From assembly GCA_019423685.1 (NCBI GenBank), contig JAHZAY010000007.1, forward strand, positions 62,001 to 126,000: a stretch of 64,000 nucleotides of DNA. Reading direction: 5' to 3'. Origin of the DNA: Clostridiales bacterium (GTDB lineage: Bacteria; Bacillota; Clostridia; Oscillospirales; Ruminococcaceae). Positions 27,441 to 35,903 of the stretch are shown in pieces (the first letter of the stretch is position 1; the number at the start of each line of letters is the position of its first letter). The translations under genes and the position numbers were made by a program. The notes under the pieces were generated by a model. It did not search any database and was not told where the DNA came from. It saw nothing but the letters and a program-made list of their open reading frames with translations.

Positions 27441-28751
27441 TTAATCGCAGTGAATATCGATCATCTGCGGGGCCAGTTTCGAGTAGATGATCTTCTGTCC
27501 GTGATACAGCCCGCTGTAGCCGGACAACATATATCCGATGACGCTGGCAATTCCAAAAAAGATGACGCCCTCTCCGCCAAACAGCTCCACACTCAGGGTA
27601 AAGGAGGCAACCGGGCAGTTGATGACTCCGCAGAACAGGGCCACCAGTCCTACAGCTGCTGCAAAGGACGCATCCATCCCCAGCAGCGGACCGACCACAC
27701 ATCCAAATGTCGCGCCGACAAAGAAGGTCGGCACGATCTCGCCTCCTTTAAACCCTGCTCCTAAGGTCAGCGCCGTCAGCAGCAGCTTCAGCGCAAAGGC
27801 GTACCAATCGGCCTGGCCCTGCATGGCCTGCTGGATGACCTGCATGCCCGCGCCGTTATAATCCCGTGTGCCGATCAGGAGGGTCAGCAGCACCACCAGC
27901 ACGCCGCCTACAGCTGCCCGGAGCACCCGGTTTGGAAAGAACTTTGCATAGATCCCGTTGGCTGTGTGCATTACACTGCAAAAGAGGATGCTCAAAACGG
28001 CACAAAGGATGGACAGCACAATCACCTGGCCCACCGAAGAAAGGGCGATCTGCGGCACCCCGGTGATGGAAAAAGCGGTGGGGGCGATGCCACAGACGCG
28101 GGACATGCCGTAACCGATCAGCGCCCCCGTTATGCAGGGCAGCAGGGCGGAATAGTACATTTCCCCTACGCTGATGACCTCCACAGCAAAGATGGTAGCC
28201 GTCAGCGGGGTTCCAAACAGCGCCGCAAAGCAGCTGCTCATCCCGCACATAATCAGCACCTGATGTTCCTTTTGGTCCAAGCGCAGCCAGTCGGCCATCC
28301 GCGCCCCCATGCTGCCGCCAATTTGCAGCGCAGCGCCCTCTCTGCCGGAAGAGCCTCCAAACAGATGGGTCAGCACGGTGCTGACGAAGATCAGCGGCGC
28401 TGTGCGCAGCCGCAGGGAATGTTCGCCCCGCACCGCCTCCAGGATGGTGTTGGTTCCCATATCCTTCTCCATTCCGGTCACTTTATACAGCAGTGCAATG
28501 GCAATGCCGCCTAGCGGCAGCAAAAACAACAGCCACGGGTATCCCTCGCGCATTTTGGTCGCCCACTCCACCGAAAAGTGAAAGAGCACCCCCATTACGC
28601 CGACAATACTTCCCGTCGCTGTACCCAACAGGACCCATTTGATGAACACCCCTACCGAGCGGTACAGATGCCCGACGGTTCCATAAGGATTGGCTTTTTC
28701 CCCTGTTTTTTCTGCCTCGAGCTGTCTTTGTTTTGTTTCCTCGCTGCCCAT
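27441..28751 (-). CDS. ClC family anion channel/transporter, possibly fluoride type
   Basis: The 436-residue membrane protein has the ClC core: HLFGGSSGREGAALQIGG near 130 with the gating Glu, and GGEIVPTFFVGA near 345. The Cl-coordinating GSGIP motif is not found; the equivalent stretch reads DMGTNTILEAV, and THLFGGSxGREG is the form I associate with the fluoride-exporting CLC-F branch. Fluoride/proton antiport is therefore possible, chloride transport the alternative. It starts 20 bases after the DUF4241-like gene and precedes ylmC, so all three may share a transcript. Confidence 0.85.
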   Translation of the reverse strand: MGSEETKQRQLEAEKTGEKANPYGTVGHLYRSVGVFIKWVLLGTATGSIVGVMGVLFHFSVEWATKMREGYPWLLFLLPLGGIAIALLYKVTGMEKDMGTNTILEAVRGEHSLRLRTAPLIFVSTVLTHLFGGSSGREGAALQIGGSMGARMADWLRLDQKEHQVLIMCGMSSCFAALFGTPLTATIFAVEVISVGEMYYSALLPCITGALIGYGMSRVCGIAPTAFSITGVPQIALSSVGQVIVLSILCAVLSILFCSVMHTANGIYAKFFPNRVLRAAVGGVLVVLLTLLIGTRDYNGAGMQVIQQAMQGQADWYAFALKLLLTALTLGAGFKGGEIVPTFFVGATFGCVVGPLLGMDASFAAAVGLVALFCGVINCPVASFTLSVELFGGEGVIFFGIASVIGYMLSGYSGLYHGQKIIYSKLAPQMIDIHCD

Positions 28752-28771
28752 AAGGCCACACCTCCGCTTTG

Positions 28772-30070
28772 TTATTCGGTCTTTTCTGTCCGCCCCTCTG
28801 CCTGCTCCAGAGGGATGTCCAACTCGTTGTGCTCCGATTCACCCGGCACAAAGGGTTCCCAGGTGGGGACCATCTCGGCTGTGTCGATCTGCAGTACCTC
28901 TTCCCCTCGCACCGCAATGCCCAAACCATCTTTAGGGTCCCAGCTGCACCGAAATGCTGCCCGCACCTGCCCGCTTTCCAGATCCAGCAGGATGCGTTCC
29001 GGGTAGATCAAACGGGCAAAATCATTTTTGTCCAGGATGTTTGGCATTTCCGGTGCGTTGTCCGACATCAAGTGCCCATACGACAGCTGCATGAGGGGGT
29101 ATCGGTCGAGCAGCGCAGTCATCATCACGTCGAGGAGCTGATACTGCTGCTCCAAAAAGTTGCGGCAACGCTCTACAACCTCCAAATCGGTACAGCTGCC
29201 CACCCGGACAAGCAGCGGATAAGAGTCCTCTTTGCAAAAATAGCCCTCCCATTCCCGCAGATGGACCCTTCCCTGATATTGGCTGCCATCCCAGACCAGC
29301 TCGTCTTGCAGCTGCAAGAGGTCCTCATCCAGCGGGGTTGGTGCATCCTGCTGTTGATGTTCCAGATCGAGAAACCAGATCACCAGCTGACAGATTCTTC
29401 CCTCCTCATCGGTTCCCCAAAAGGCCGGGTAGTTGCCCTCGCCCCAACCCGTGCGGAATAAGATGGCCCTTTGCCGGCTGCCCGGAACTGTCCAGTTGAG
29501 CCATCCGCCCTCTTGGGGCTGCTTTTGGGGGTAGGTTTTGGCATTCGCAAGCAGCAGCGGCCCAAAATAGTCCTCATATAGATCGCCTTGCGGGTTTTTC
29601 TCCCTCCACCGATCGGCAAAATCGCAAAAGGCCTGGTGGGTGCGCTCGTCGCAGACACATCCCCAGCCGTTCTGTGCCCAAAACCCGTAGTAACCGCTGT
29701 CAAAGCCCTCTAAATCTTCGCCGCCGCACAGCGCCTGCTCATAGTGCACTGCGGGATTATAATTAAACAGCAAGCGGGCCGCCGCATAGATCGGCTTTGC
29801 ATCGGTGGTGGTGACAACCGACAATTCCAGCGGGTATTCTCCCACCGGCGCCGGGACAAAATATGGCTTTTCTCTGCGGCTTTGCAGCGAGCCAAAGGGG
29901 CTGCGCACAATCAGCTTGCCGCTGGGCACCGAACACAAACCGACCCGCAGCACCTCCACCGGGTATCCGTGGATTTCTCCCCGGCGAAAATACGCTGCAA
30001 AATCCACATGAGCGGTCAATTTTTCCCGGATTTGCAGCCAATTCTGCAACCATTCCCTCTTTGGCGCCAT
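28772..30070 (-). CDS. DUF4241-like protein with a second unknown C-terminal domain
   Basis: The 432-residue soluble protein starts at 30070, after GGGGGAAGAG. Residues about 40-195 match DUF4241 by eye: PVGEYPLELSVV, DAKPIYAAARLLFN and DSGYYGFWAQNGWGC. The C-terminal half (about 215-420) has WEGYF, a helical part and WDPKDGLGIAV, resembling immunity-type domains such as DUF6985. Members of these families often occur near polymorphic toxins, but no toxin gene is seen here. The cost of the call is moderate because both assignments rest on remembered motifs. Confidence 0.7.
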   Translation of the reverse strand: MAPKREWLQNWLQIREKLTAHVDFAAYFRRGEIHGYPVEVLRVGLCSVPSGKLIVRSPFGSLQSRREKPYFVPAPVGEYPLELSVVTTTDAKPIYAAARLLFNYNPAVHYEQALCGGEDLEGFDSGYYGFWAQNGWGCVCDERTHQAFCDFADRWREKNPQGDLYEDYFGPLLLANAKTYPQKQPQEGGWLNWTVPGSRQRAILFRTGWGEGNYPAFWGTDEEGRICQLVIWFLDLEHQQQDAPTPLDEDLLQLQDELVWDGSQYQGRVHLREWEGYFCKEDSYPLLVRVGSCTDLEVVERCRNFLEQQYQLLDVMMTALLDRYPLMQLSYGHLMSDNAPEMPNILDKNDFARLIYPERILLDLESGQVRAAFRCSWDPKDGLGIAVRGEEVLQIDTAEMVPTWEPFVPGESEHNELDIPLEQAEGRTEKTE

Positions 30071-30100
30071 CTGCTCTTCCCCCATTTGTTCCCATGATAA

Positions 30101-30130
30101 GGGCGCCGCCTGACACTGCGAGCGGCGCCC
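30101..30130. repeat. GC-rich hairpin in the 5' leader of the DUF4241-like gene
   Basis: GGGCGCCGC (30101-30109) and GCGGCGCCC (30122-30130) form a nine-pair stem with a 12-base loop. It starts about seven bases into the minus-strand transcript predicted from the promoter at 30144-30172. A short T-rich run follows only on the plus strand, where no upstream gene exists, so a leader-stabilising or regulatory hairpin is more likely than a terminator. Confidence 0.7.
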
Positions 30131-30143
30131 TTCTTTTAAAGTT

Positions 30144-30172
30144 ATTATATAAGTCTGCCTTTGCGGTGTCAA
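30144..30172 (-). promoter_or_regulatory. Full-consensus sigma-A promoter of the DUF4241-ClC-ylmC unit
   Basis: TTGACA (30167-30172) and TATAAT (30144-30149) on the minus strand are 17 bases apart, matching the consensus at every position. The start would be near 30137, about 67 bases before the ATG at 30070. Confidence 0.85.
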
Positions 30173-30366
30173 GCAAAAGTGCAGCGCAATCTGGCCGTTT
30201 TTGTTTTTGATTTTGCCAAAGCTACCGTCTCCTGCCAGCAGTTATCCCACCATTGCAGCTGGAAAAAACTGGCTGTTTGTTGCAGGAAATTCGCGTATAT
30301 TCTGCCGCGGCCTGTAAACAATAACAGCACAGGCAAATTTCAGGAAAAGACAAGGAGATTTTTTAT

Positions 30367-30906
30367 ATGAAAGCTACAGGAATTGTAAGAAGAATAGACG
30401 ACCTTGGGCGTGTCGTAATCCCAAAAGAGATCCGGCGCACCCTGCGCATCCGCGAGGGCGATCCCCTCGAAATTTTCACCAGCAACGACGGAGAGGTTAT
30501 CTTTAAAAAGTATTCCCCTATCGGTGAGCTCTCTGCCTTTGCCGCACAGTATGCCGAGATTTTGCACAAGACAAGTGCAAGACCGGTCATCGTCTGCGAT
30601 CGGGACCATGTGGTCTCTGCGTCCGGCGTTCCAAAGAAGGAGCTTTTGGAAAGACGCATCTCCCCTGCCCTCGAAGAGCTGATTGAGGACCGCAAGAGCT
30701 ATATCTACGAATCCGGCAAGGCCCTGCTCTACCCGGTTGAGGGCATCGAGCGCCCTGCCCTGGTCGAGTACCCGATCATCTCGGCGGGCGACGTCTGCGG
30801 TTCCATCCTGTTTTTGGCAGATGGAGAGCCGTCCGTCCCAACCGAAGCCGAAGAAAAGCTGCTCCAAGCAGCCGCAGGTTTTCTTGGCAAACAGATGGAG
30901 GAGTAA
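30367..30906 (+). CDS. spoVT: Stage V sporulation protein T (SpoVT)
   Basis: The 179-residue regulator has the AbrB-type swapped-hairpin DNA-binding domain at residues 1-50 (ATGIVRRIDDLGRVVIPKEIRRTLRI) and a GAF-like C-terminal domain (about 56-178). In Bacillus it shapes sigma-G-dependent gene expression in the forespore. Length and motif match the family closely. The ATG follows AAGGAG. It supports a spore-forming host and stands as a single gene. Confidence 0.96.
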   Translation: MKATGIVRRIDDLGRVVIPKEIRRTLRIREGDPLEIFTSNDGEVIFKKYSPIGELSAFAAQYAEILHKTSARPVIVCDRDHVVSASGVPKKELLERRISPALEELIEDRKSYIYESGKALLYPVEGIERPALVEYPIISAGDVCGSILFLADGEPSVPTEAEEKLLQAAAGFLGKQMEE

Positions 30907-31016
30907 CATTCTCCCGGCCCCACCCCCTTTCTCTCCTTCCCGCAAGGTTTCGGCAACCTTCGCACAACACTCACTCAAAGTTCATCCTCCAACTTTCTTC
31001 CTATATCTATGACATT

Positions 31017-31059
31017 TGTTAATGTCCCGCAATGTTAAATCTATGTAAAGTCGTGTTAA
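31017..31059 (+). promoter_or_regulatory. PhoP-box-like direct repeats before the Na/phosphate transporter
   Basis: TGTTAA occurs at 31017-31022, 31033-31038 and 31054-31059 and TGTAAA at 31044-31049. The last three are spaced 11 and 10 bases, like the TTAACA-type six-base repeats with five-base gaps bound by PhoP in Bacillus, here on the opposite strand. They lie 17-43 bases upstream of the -35 box. PhoP control fits a phosphate transporter, but the binding protein is an inference. Confidence 0.5.
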
Positions 31060-31075
31060 ATTTTGGCGTTTCTTC

Positions 31076-31104
31076 TTGCATTAGATCGGTTTTTTGTGTA
31101 TAAA
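31076..31104 (+). promoter_or_regulatory. Sigma-A promoter of the Na/phosphate cotransporter gene
   Basis: TTGCAT (31076-31081) and TATAAA (31099-31104) are 17 bases apart, 45 bases before the GTG start at 31149. Confidence 0.7.
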
Positions 31105-31148
31105 GTAAAGTGTAGAATAAATTTTTGTTAAGCATGGAGGAAGATTTT

Positions 31149-32792
31149 GTGAAAGCAACCGATTTAATCAGTTTGCTGGGAGGCTTAGGCTTATTCCTGT
31201 ACGGTATGCAGATGATGAGCAACGGTCTGGAAGCCGCCGCCGGCAACAAAATGAAACGCATTCTCGAACGATTGACCTCAAACCGCATCCTTGGTGTCGT
31301 AGTCGGCGCAATCATCACGGCTGTCATTCAGTCCTCATCGGCCACCACCGTCATGGTTGTCGGCTTTGTAAACTCCGGCATGATGACCTTGCAGCAGGCG
31401 GTATGGATTATCATGGGCGCCAATATCGGAACCACCATCACCGGCCAGTTGATCGCATTGGACGTTGGCGCCATTGCCCCACTGTTTGCTTTCCTGGGCG
31501 TGGCAATGATCGTCTTTGTAAAAAAGGAGAAGATCCACCATTTCGGCAAGATCATCGCCGGTTTGGGTATTCTGTTCATCGGTATGGACATGATGAGCAG
31601 CTCGATGGTTCCTCTGCGCGAATCGGAAGCTTTCGTCTCGCTGATGACCAGATTCTCCAACCCAATCCTCGGCATCCTCGCCGGCGCAATCTTCACCGCC
31701 ATCATCCAGTCTTCCTCCGCCTCTGTCGGCATCTTGCAGGCACTGGCTTCCAGCGGCGTCATCGGCCTCCCACAGGCCGTCTATGTCCTGTTCGGTCAGA
31801 ATATCGGTACCTGTATCACCGCGCTCCTGGCTGCTATCGGCACCAGCCGCAACGCCAAGCGCACCACCATCATCCATCTGTCCTTTAACATTATCGGTAC
31901 CATTCTCTTTACCGTTATCTGCATGGTGACCCCGTTTGTTCCTTTGATGGAAAGCCTTACCCCAAATGTTGCATCGCAGATTGCAAACACCCACACCATT
32001 TTCAACATCACCACCACCCTTCTGCTGCTGCCCTTTGGCAGAAAGCTTGCAAAGATGGCAACCAAGATTCTTCCCGACCTTCCAGAGGAAAAAGAAGATA
32101 CGATGCACCTCGAATTTATCCAGCCGATTATCCCAATTGAGAACCGCGGCGAAACAAAGATCGGTATCTCTGCTATCGCGATCAACGCCATCCGCAACGA
32201 ACTTGTCCGCATGACTAAGATGACCAAAGAAAACATCTCGCTGAGTTTTGAAGCGGTCAAATCTGGCAAAACCACCCTGCTTGAAGATGTGCGGGATCGC
32301 GAGGAGTACATTGACTTCCTGAACAAGGAAATCTCCAAGTATATCTCCCGCATGCTCGTCAAAGAACGCAACCCCAAAGATTCGCAGTATATGAGCGCAC
32401 TCTTTAAAGTTTGCGGCAACCTGGAGCGTATAGGCGACCACGCAGTCAACATCTGTGAGTACACCAAGCGAATTGAAGAACGCGGCATCGTCTTTTCTCC
32501 CGAAGTCATTCAGCAGATCGGCCAGATGCGGGACATCTGCGGAAAGGCAATGGATATGGTGCTGTCTGTTGAGAACAACGGCAACAACCTTAAAGCGATC
32601 GAAGACACCGAGCAGAAGATCGACGATATGACCGAAGATTTCCGCAAAAAGCAGATCGACCGGATGCAGGCTGGCACCTGCTCGGACGAAGGCTGTGTGC
32701 TCTATTCGGAGATGCTCACCGACTTTGAACGTATCGGTGACCACATTCTGAACATCGGCCAGGAAATCGCTCTCGGCGCTGTTGGAGACTAG
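31149..32792 (+). CDS. Na/Pi cotransporter family protein with PhoU-like domain
   Basis: The 547-residue protein has an N-terminal membrane part (about 1-310) with two inverted repeats, each with the substrate motif QSSSA (VIQSSSATTVMV and IIQSSSASVGIL), and a C-terminal PhoU-like helical domain (about 335-540). It imports phosphate with sodium, or may export or sense it. I chose the GTG at 31149, seven bases after GGAGGA; a TTG eight codons earlier overlaps that site. Phosphate-box-like repeats upstream suggest PhoP control. Confidence 0.94.
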   Translation: MKATDLISLLGGLGLFLYGMQMMSNGLEAAAGNKMKRILERLTSNRILGVVVGAIITAVIQSSSATTVMVVGFVNSGMMTLQQAVWIIMGANIGTTITGQLIALDVGAIAPLFAFLGVAMIVFVKKEKIHHFGKIIAGLGILFIGMDMMSSSMVPLRESEAFVSLMTRFSNPILGILAGAIFTAIIQSSSASVGILQALASSGVIGLPQAVYVLFGQNIGTCITALLAAIGTSRNAKRTTIIHLSFNIIGTILFTVICMVTPFVPLMESLTPNVASQIANTHTIFNITTTLLLLPFGRKLAKMATKILPDLPEEKEDTMHLEFIQPIIPIENRGETKIGISAIAINAIRNELVRMTKMTKENISLSFEAVKSGKTTLLEDVRDREEYIDFLNKEISKYISRMLVKERNPKDSQYMSALFKVCGNLERIGDHAVNICEYTKRIEERGIVFSPEVIQQIGQMRDICGKAMDMVLSVENNGNNLKAIEDTEQKIDDMTEDFRKKQIDRMQAGTCSDEGCVLYSEMLTDFERIGDHILNIGQEIALGAVGD

Positions 32793-32818
32793 TAGCTCTA
32801 AAAATTTCATCTAACAAA

Positions 32819-32866
32819 CAAAACGGTAGGTCCACTCTGGTAAAAGAGGTTGGACCTACCGTTTTT
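32819..32866. terminator. Bidirectional terminator between convergent genes
   Basis: AAAACGGTAGGTCCA and TGGACCTACCGTTTT form a 15-pair stem around a 17-base loop, followed by TCTG. The flanking A and T runs let it end both the transporter gene and the U32-FakA-like unit. Confidence 0.88.
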
Positions 32867-32914
32867 CTGTTTTCCAAAATCTGCTATGGGTATCAGTATG
32901 GAATAGATTTTTGA

Positions 32915-33178
32915 TTAGCCGTGGAGATGTTCGCTCTGGCGCTGCATATTCTCAACGACAATGTCGAAGATTTCGCCCAGCGATGCGCAGTATTCCAGCA
33001 CCTTCCAGGGATAATTGGTGTGAAAGTGCAGCTTCATCAGCTCCTCATCCCCGACCACAATCAGGCAGTCTCCTTGAAAATGTTCGGTGATGTAGTCGTT
33101 GATCTCGTCCTCGGTGGCGGTGCTGCCCTCGATCAAAAGCTGGGTGTCAAATTTATACTCGATCTGTTCTTGCTGCAT
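32915..33178 (-). CDS. FakA/DAK-associated C-domain-like small protein
   Basis: The 87-residue protein reads like the region of fatty acid kinase FakA (YloV) that follows the kinase domain: YKFDTQLLIEG at the start, GDCLIVVGDEELMKLHFHTNYPWKVLEYCASLGEI and VENMQRQ at the end. Kinase motifs are absent. Stand-alone copies occur beside U32 peptidases in Clostridia, as here (25 bases after that gene, with AAGGAGG). It may bind a lipid carrier or partner protein; function is unknown. Confidence 0.75.
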   Translation of the reverse strand: MQQEQIEYKFDTQLLIEGSTATEDEINDYITEHFQGDCLIVVGDEELMKLHFHTNYPWKVLEYCASLGEIFDIVVENMQRQSEHLHG

Positions 33179-33202
33179 AATCGGTTCCTCCTTTTTATTT
33201 TG

Positions 33203-34465
33203 CTATTTTGCTGCGCGCCGGATGATGGCTCCCTGCGGCAGCACAAGTCCCTTGGCGGGCATGGTCAGCTTCATCATGGCGTTGTTTGCGCTTTGGCGTG
33301 CATTGCCTTCTGCATCGGTGATGGCAGTGACCGAATAAGAAATGGGGCGATTGTCGATGTCACCGCCCGGGCACAGAATTTCTACCGTCTCCCCAAGTGA
33401 GAACTTGTTGCGCTGGGTGCAATAGAGGACGTCATCCTCCGTTTTGTCGACCACTGCAACCACGTCCCACTGCCGCACATAGCCGCCGTTTTCATAATAC
33501 TGTCCCTGCTCCGGACGGCCAAAGTAAAAGCCAGTGGAGTACTGCCGGTGGCTGACCTTGCGGGTCTCCTCCTCAATCCACTCTGGAAGATGGAAGTTTT
33601 TCGGGTCCTTTTTGTACAGGTCCACCGCTTTGCGGTATGCGTTGGTGACAACTGCCACATAGTAGAAGGATTTGGCGCGCCCTTCAATTTTCAGCGAGGT
33701 GACGCCCGCCTCGATCACCTTGTCTATGTACTCGATCATACACAGATCCTTGGCGTTGAGGATATAGCTTCCCTTCTCATCCTCAAAGACCGGGAAGTAC
33801 TGGCCTGGACGCTTTTCCTCCATCAGGTAGTAGTTCCAACGGCACGGCTGTGCGCACTCTCCCCGGTTGGCATCCCGCCCGACCATATAGTTGGAAAGCA
33901 GGCAACGCCCGGAAAAAGACATACACATTGCGCCGTGTACAAAGGTCTCGATCTCCAGCTCTGGCGGAGTTTTGTCGCGAATGCGCTTGATCTCCTCCAG
34001 CGGCAGCTCCCTGGCCAGCACAACGCGCTTTGCTCCAAGCTTATACAGCTCGTTTGCTGTCAGATAGTTGACAATTCCCGTTTGGGTGGAGATGTGCACA
34101 TCCACATCTGGAATCACCCTTTTGGCCTCCATCAAAACGCCGATGTCTGCCACGATCACCGCATCGACCCCCGCCTTCTGTGCAGAGCGCAGGTAATCGG
34201 GGAGCTCTTCAACCTCGCTGTTGAGCGGCAAGGTATTGCAGGTCAGGTACACCTTGACGCCGCGCGCATGGGCGTACTCCACCGCCTTTTTCATCATCTC
34301 AAAGTCAAAGTTTGCCGATGAGGCGCGCATGCCAAAGGCAGTACCTCCCAGATATACCGCATCTGCTCCATAGTTGACCGCATAGGTCAGCCGCTCAAAG
34401 TCGCCCACCGGCGCAAGTACCTCCGGATAGTGCGCACTCATCCATGCTGCATTTTTGTCTGCCAT
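33203..34465 (-). CDS. Peptidase U32 family protein (TrhP/RlhA-like)
   Basis: The 420-residue protein has the U32 signature ETFVHGAMCMSFSGRCLLS near residue 175 with its two cysteines, and two later cysteines in GECAQPCRW. E. coli and Bacillus relatives (TrhP, RlhA) hydroxylate tRNA U34 or 23S rRNA, using prephenate and an iron-sulfur cluster, rather than digesting protein. An RNA hydroxylase is the likeliest role; the older label is collagenase-like protease. It starts an operon with the FakA-like gene. Confidence 0.9.
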   Translation of the reverse strand: MADKNAAWMSAHYPEVLAPVGDFERLTYAVNYGADAVYLGGTAFGMRASSANFDFEMMKKAVEYAHARGVKVYLTCNTLPLNSEVEELPDYLRSAQKAGVDAVIVADIGVLMEAKRVIPDVDVHISTQTGIVNYLTANELYKLGAKRVVLARELPLEEIKRIRDKTPPELEIETFVHGAMCMSFSGRCLLSNYMVGRDANRGECAQPCRWNYYLMEEKRPGQYFPVFEDEKGSYILNAKDLCMIEYIDKVIEAGVTSLKIEGRAKSFYYVAVVTNAYRKAVDLYKKDPKNFHLPEWIEEETRKVSHRQYSTGFYFGRPEQGQYYENGGYVRQWDVVAVVDKTEDDVLYCTQRNKFSLGETVEILCPGGDIDNRPISYSVTAITDAEGNARQSANNAMMKLTMPAKGLVLPQGAIIRRAAK

Positions 34466-34507
34466 ACTGCTCCTCCATTATCTAAGGTTTCATTTTAGAA
34501 AACCCTG

Positions 34508-34531
34508 GCCCGCACGAGAGGTTCGGCGGGC
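34508..34531 (-). terminator. Terminator-like hairpin after mltG
   Basis: On the minus strand GCCCGC and GCGGGC enclose a 12-base loop, followed within six bases by TTTTC. It is the only break in the long minus-strand run between mltG and the U32 gene. Confidence 0.5.
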
Positions 34532-34563
34532 TAGGCAGTTGGTTTAGGTTTGCTGTTGTCGGC

Positions 34564-35883
34564 TTATTCGCCGGTTTCCTCCACCGCACTCTGCTGCTCC
34601 AGCTGTGCGTTTACCTGATTTGCTGTGCGAATATTCGCCTCGTGCTCCTCAAGGGTGGAAGCAAAGTAGTAGTTGCCTGCATCATCCGATACAAAGTAGT
34701 AGTAATCGGTATCTGCTGGGTCAATCGCCGCCTCAATGGCATCCATACCTGGATTGCAAATCGGACCGACCGGCAAGCCGACCACCTTGGTGGTGTCGTA
34801 TGCGTCGTACATTTCCTGATTATCCTCGGTCATAAAGACACGGATATCGTCCTGGATATAGTTGGTGGTTGCATCCGACTGCAAATATGGGTAGTTTGCG
34901 CTGTTATTGAGTCGGTTGTGGAAGACCGAGGAAACCATCTTCATGTTTTCCAGGTCGGTCGCTTCCTTCTGGATGATGGATGCCAGGGTAATGAGGTTGT
35001 CCAGCTCGCCCAGACCGTTAGAGAGGTTGCGGATGCGCTGCATCACCTCGGTGTCGACCTTGCTGTCAAAGTTGTCAAAGAACTTGCGGACAACCTGCTC
35101 TGGGTTCATGTTGGTATAGAACTCATAGGTATCCGGGAAGATATATCCCTCATACTTTCTGAAGCGAAGCGGGTCATCCGGCACAAGTCCGGCAAAGTTG
35201 TAGTCGCTGTAGTCGCCGCTTTCCAGCGCCTCATAGAACTCCTCTGCCGTGCAGACGTCGTTTTCTTCCAACAGTTCTCCGATCTGCCGCTCGGTCATAC
35301 CTTCACGGAAGGTGACGCTGACAATGTCGGACGCCTCATCATCATAGGCCAGGTGGTTCATGATCTGGTCATATCCCCACTTGTTGTTTAAAACGAAGGT
35401 TTTGGCCTGAAAGGTGCCATCCATATCTTTGAGCTTTGCATACAGCTCAAAGACCAACTTGCTGGAGATGACGCCATTTTCTTCCAAAACATCGGCAGTT
35501 TTGCTCAGAGAGGACACATCGTCCTCGGTCAAAGTGACTTCAATCTGTTGATCGGTCTGACCCAGGCCGAGCAGGTCACTGGCAGTGATCAGCATAAAAT
35601 AGGCCAAAAAGATGGCGATGCCCAAAAACAGGCAGATCAGTACAAAGCTCTGGGCAAAGCGGCTGAGTTTGGATTGGCGGCGCTTTTTGCGCGGCTTTTT
35701 GGCAAACTCCTCTCCGCCAAAATCATCGTCCACAACCTTCATGTCCGCATCGTCCTCGTCGTCCTCAGGAGAAAACCACTGGGTTTGGTCCTGCTGACTG
35801 CGGGACTGGCTGCGGCGGTTGCCCTGCGGGTCCTGACTAAAATAGCTGCGGAGTCTATCCTGACGGTCCTTTTCGTTGCTCAT
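34564..35883 (-). CDS. mltG: Endolytic transglycosylase MltG
   Basis: The 439-residue protein has a polar, Arg/Gln-rich cytoplasmic N-terminus (about 1-75), one membrane segment (about 83-107) and a YceG domain outside. The catalytic Glu is in ASIIQKEATD; DLENMKMVSSVFHNRL and GLPVGPICNPG follow in family order. It cuts nascent glycan strands and sets their length. The ATG at 35883 follows AAGGAGA. It is the last gene of the tmk-to-mltG run. Confidence 0.95.
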   Translation of the reverse strand: MSNEKDRQDRLRSYFSQDPQGNRRSQSRSQQDQTQWFSPEDDEDDADMKVVDDDFGGEEFAKKPRKKRRQSKLSRFAQSFVLICLFLGIAIFLAYFMLITASDLLGLGQTDQQIEVTLTEDDVSSLSKTADVLEENGVISSKLVFELYAKLKDMDGTFQAKTFVLNNKWGYDQIMNHLAYDDEASDIVSVTFREGMTERQIGELLEENDVCTAEEFYEALESGDYSDYNFAGLVPDDPLRFRKYEGYIFPDTYEFYTNMNPEQVVRKFFDNFDSKVDTEVMQRIRNLSNGLGELDNLITLASIIQKEATDLENMKMVSSVFHNRLNNSANYPYLQSDATTNYIQDDIRVFMTEDNQEMYDAYDTTKVVGLPVGPICNPGMDAIEAAIDPADTDYYYFVSDDAGNYYFASTLEEHEANIRTANQVNAQLEQQSAVEETGE

Positions 35884-35903
35884 TTTCCGTCTCCTTTCGT
35901 CCC

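Noticed and set aside
30101..30130. Plus-strand terminator reading of the GC hairpin
   Set aside because: No plus-strand gene ends upstream, and a consensus minus-strand promoter places the hairpin in a leader.
31335..32810. 491-codon open frame on the minus strand
   Set aside because: It is antisense to the Na/Pi cotransporter and shows no membrane segments or domain; codon bias explains it.
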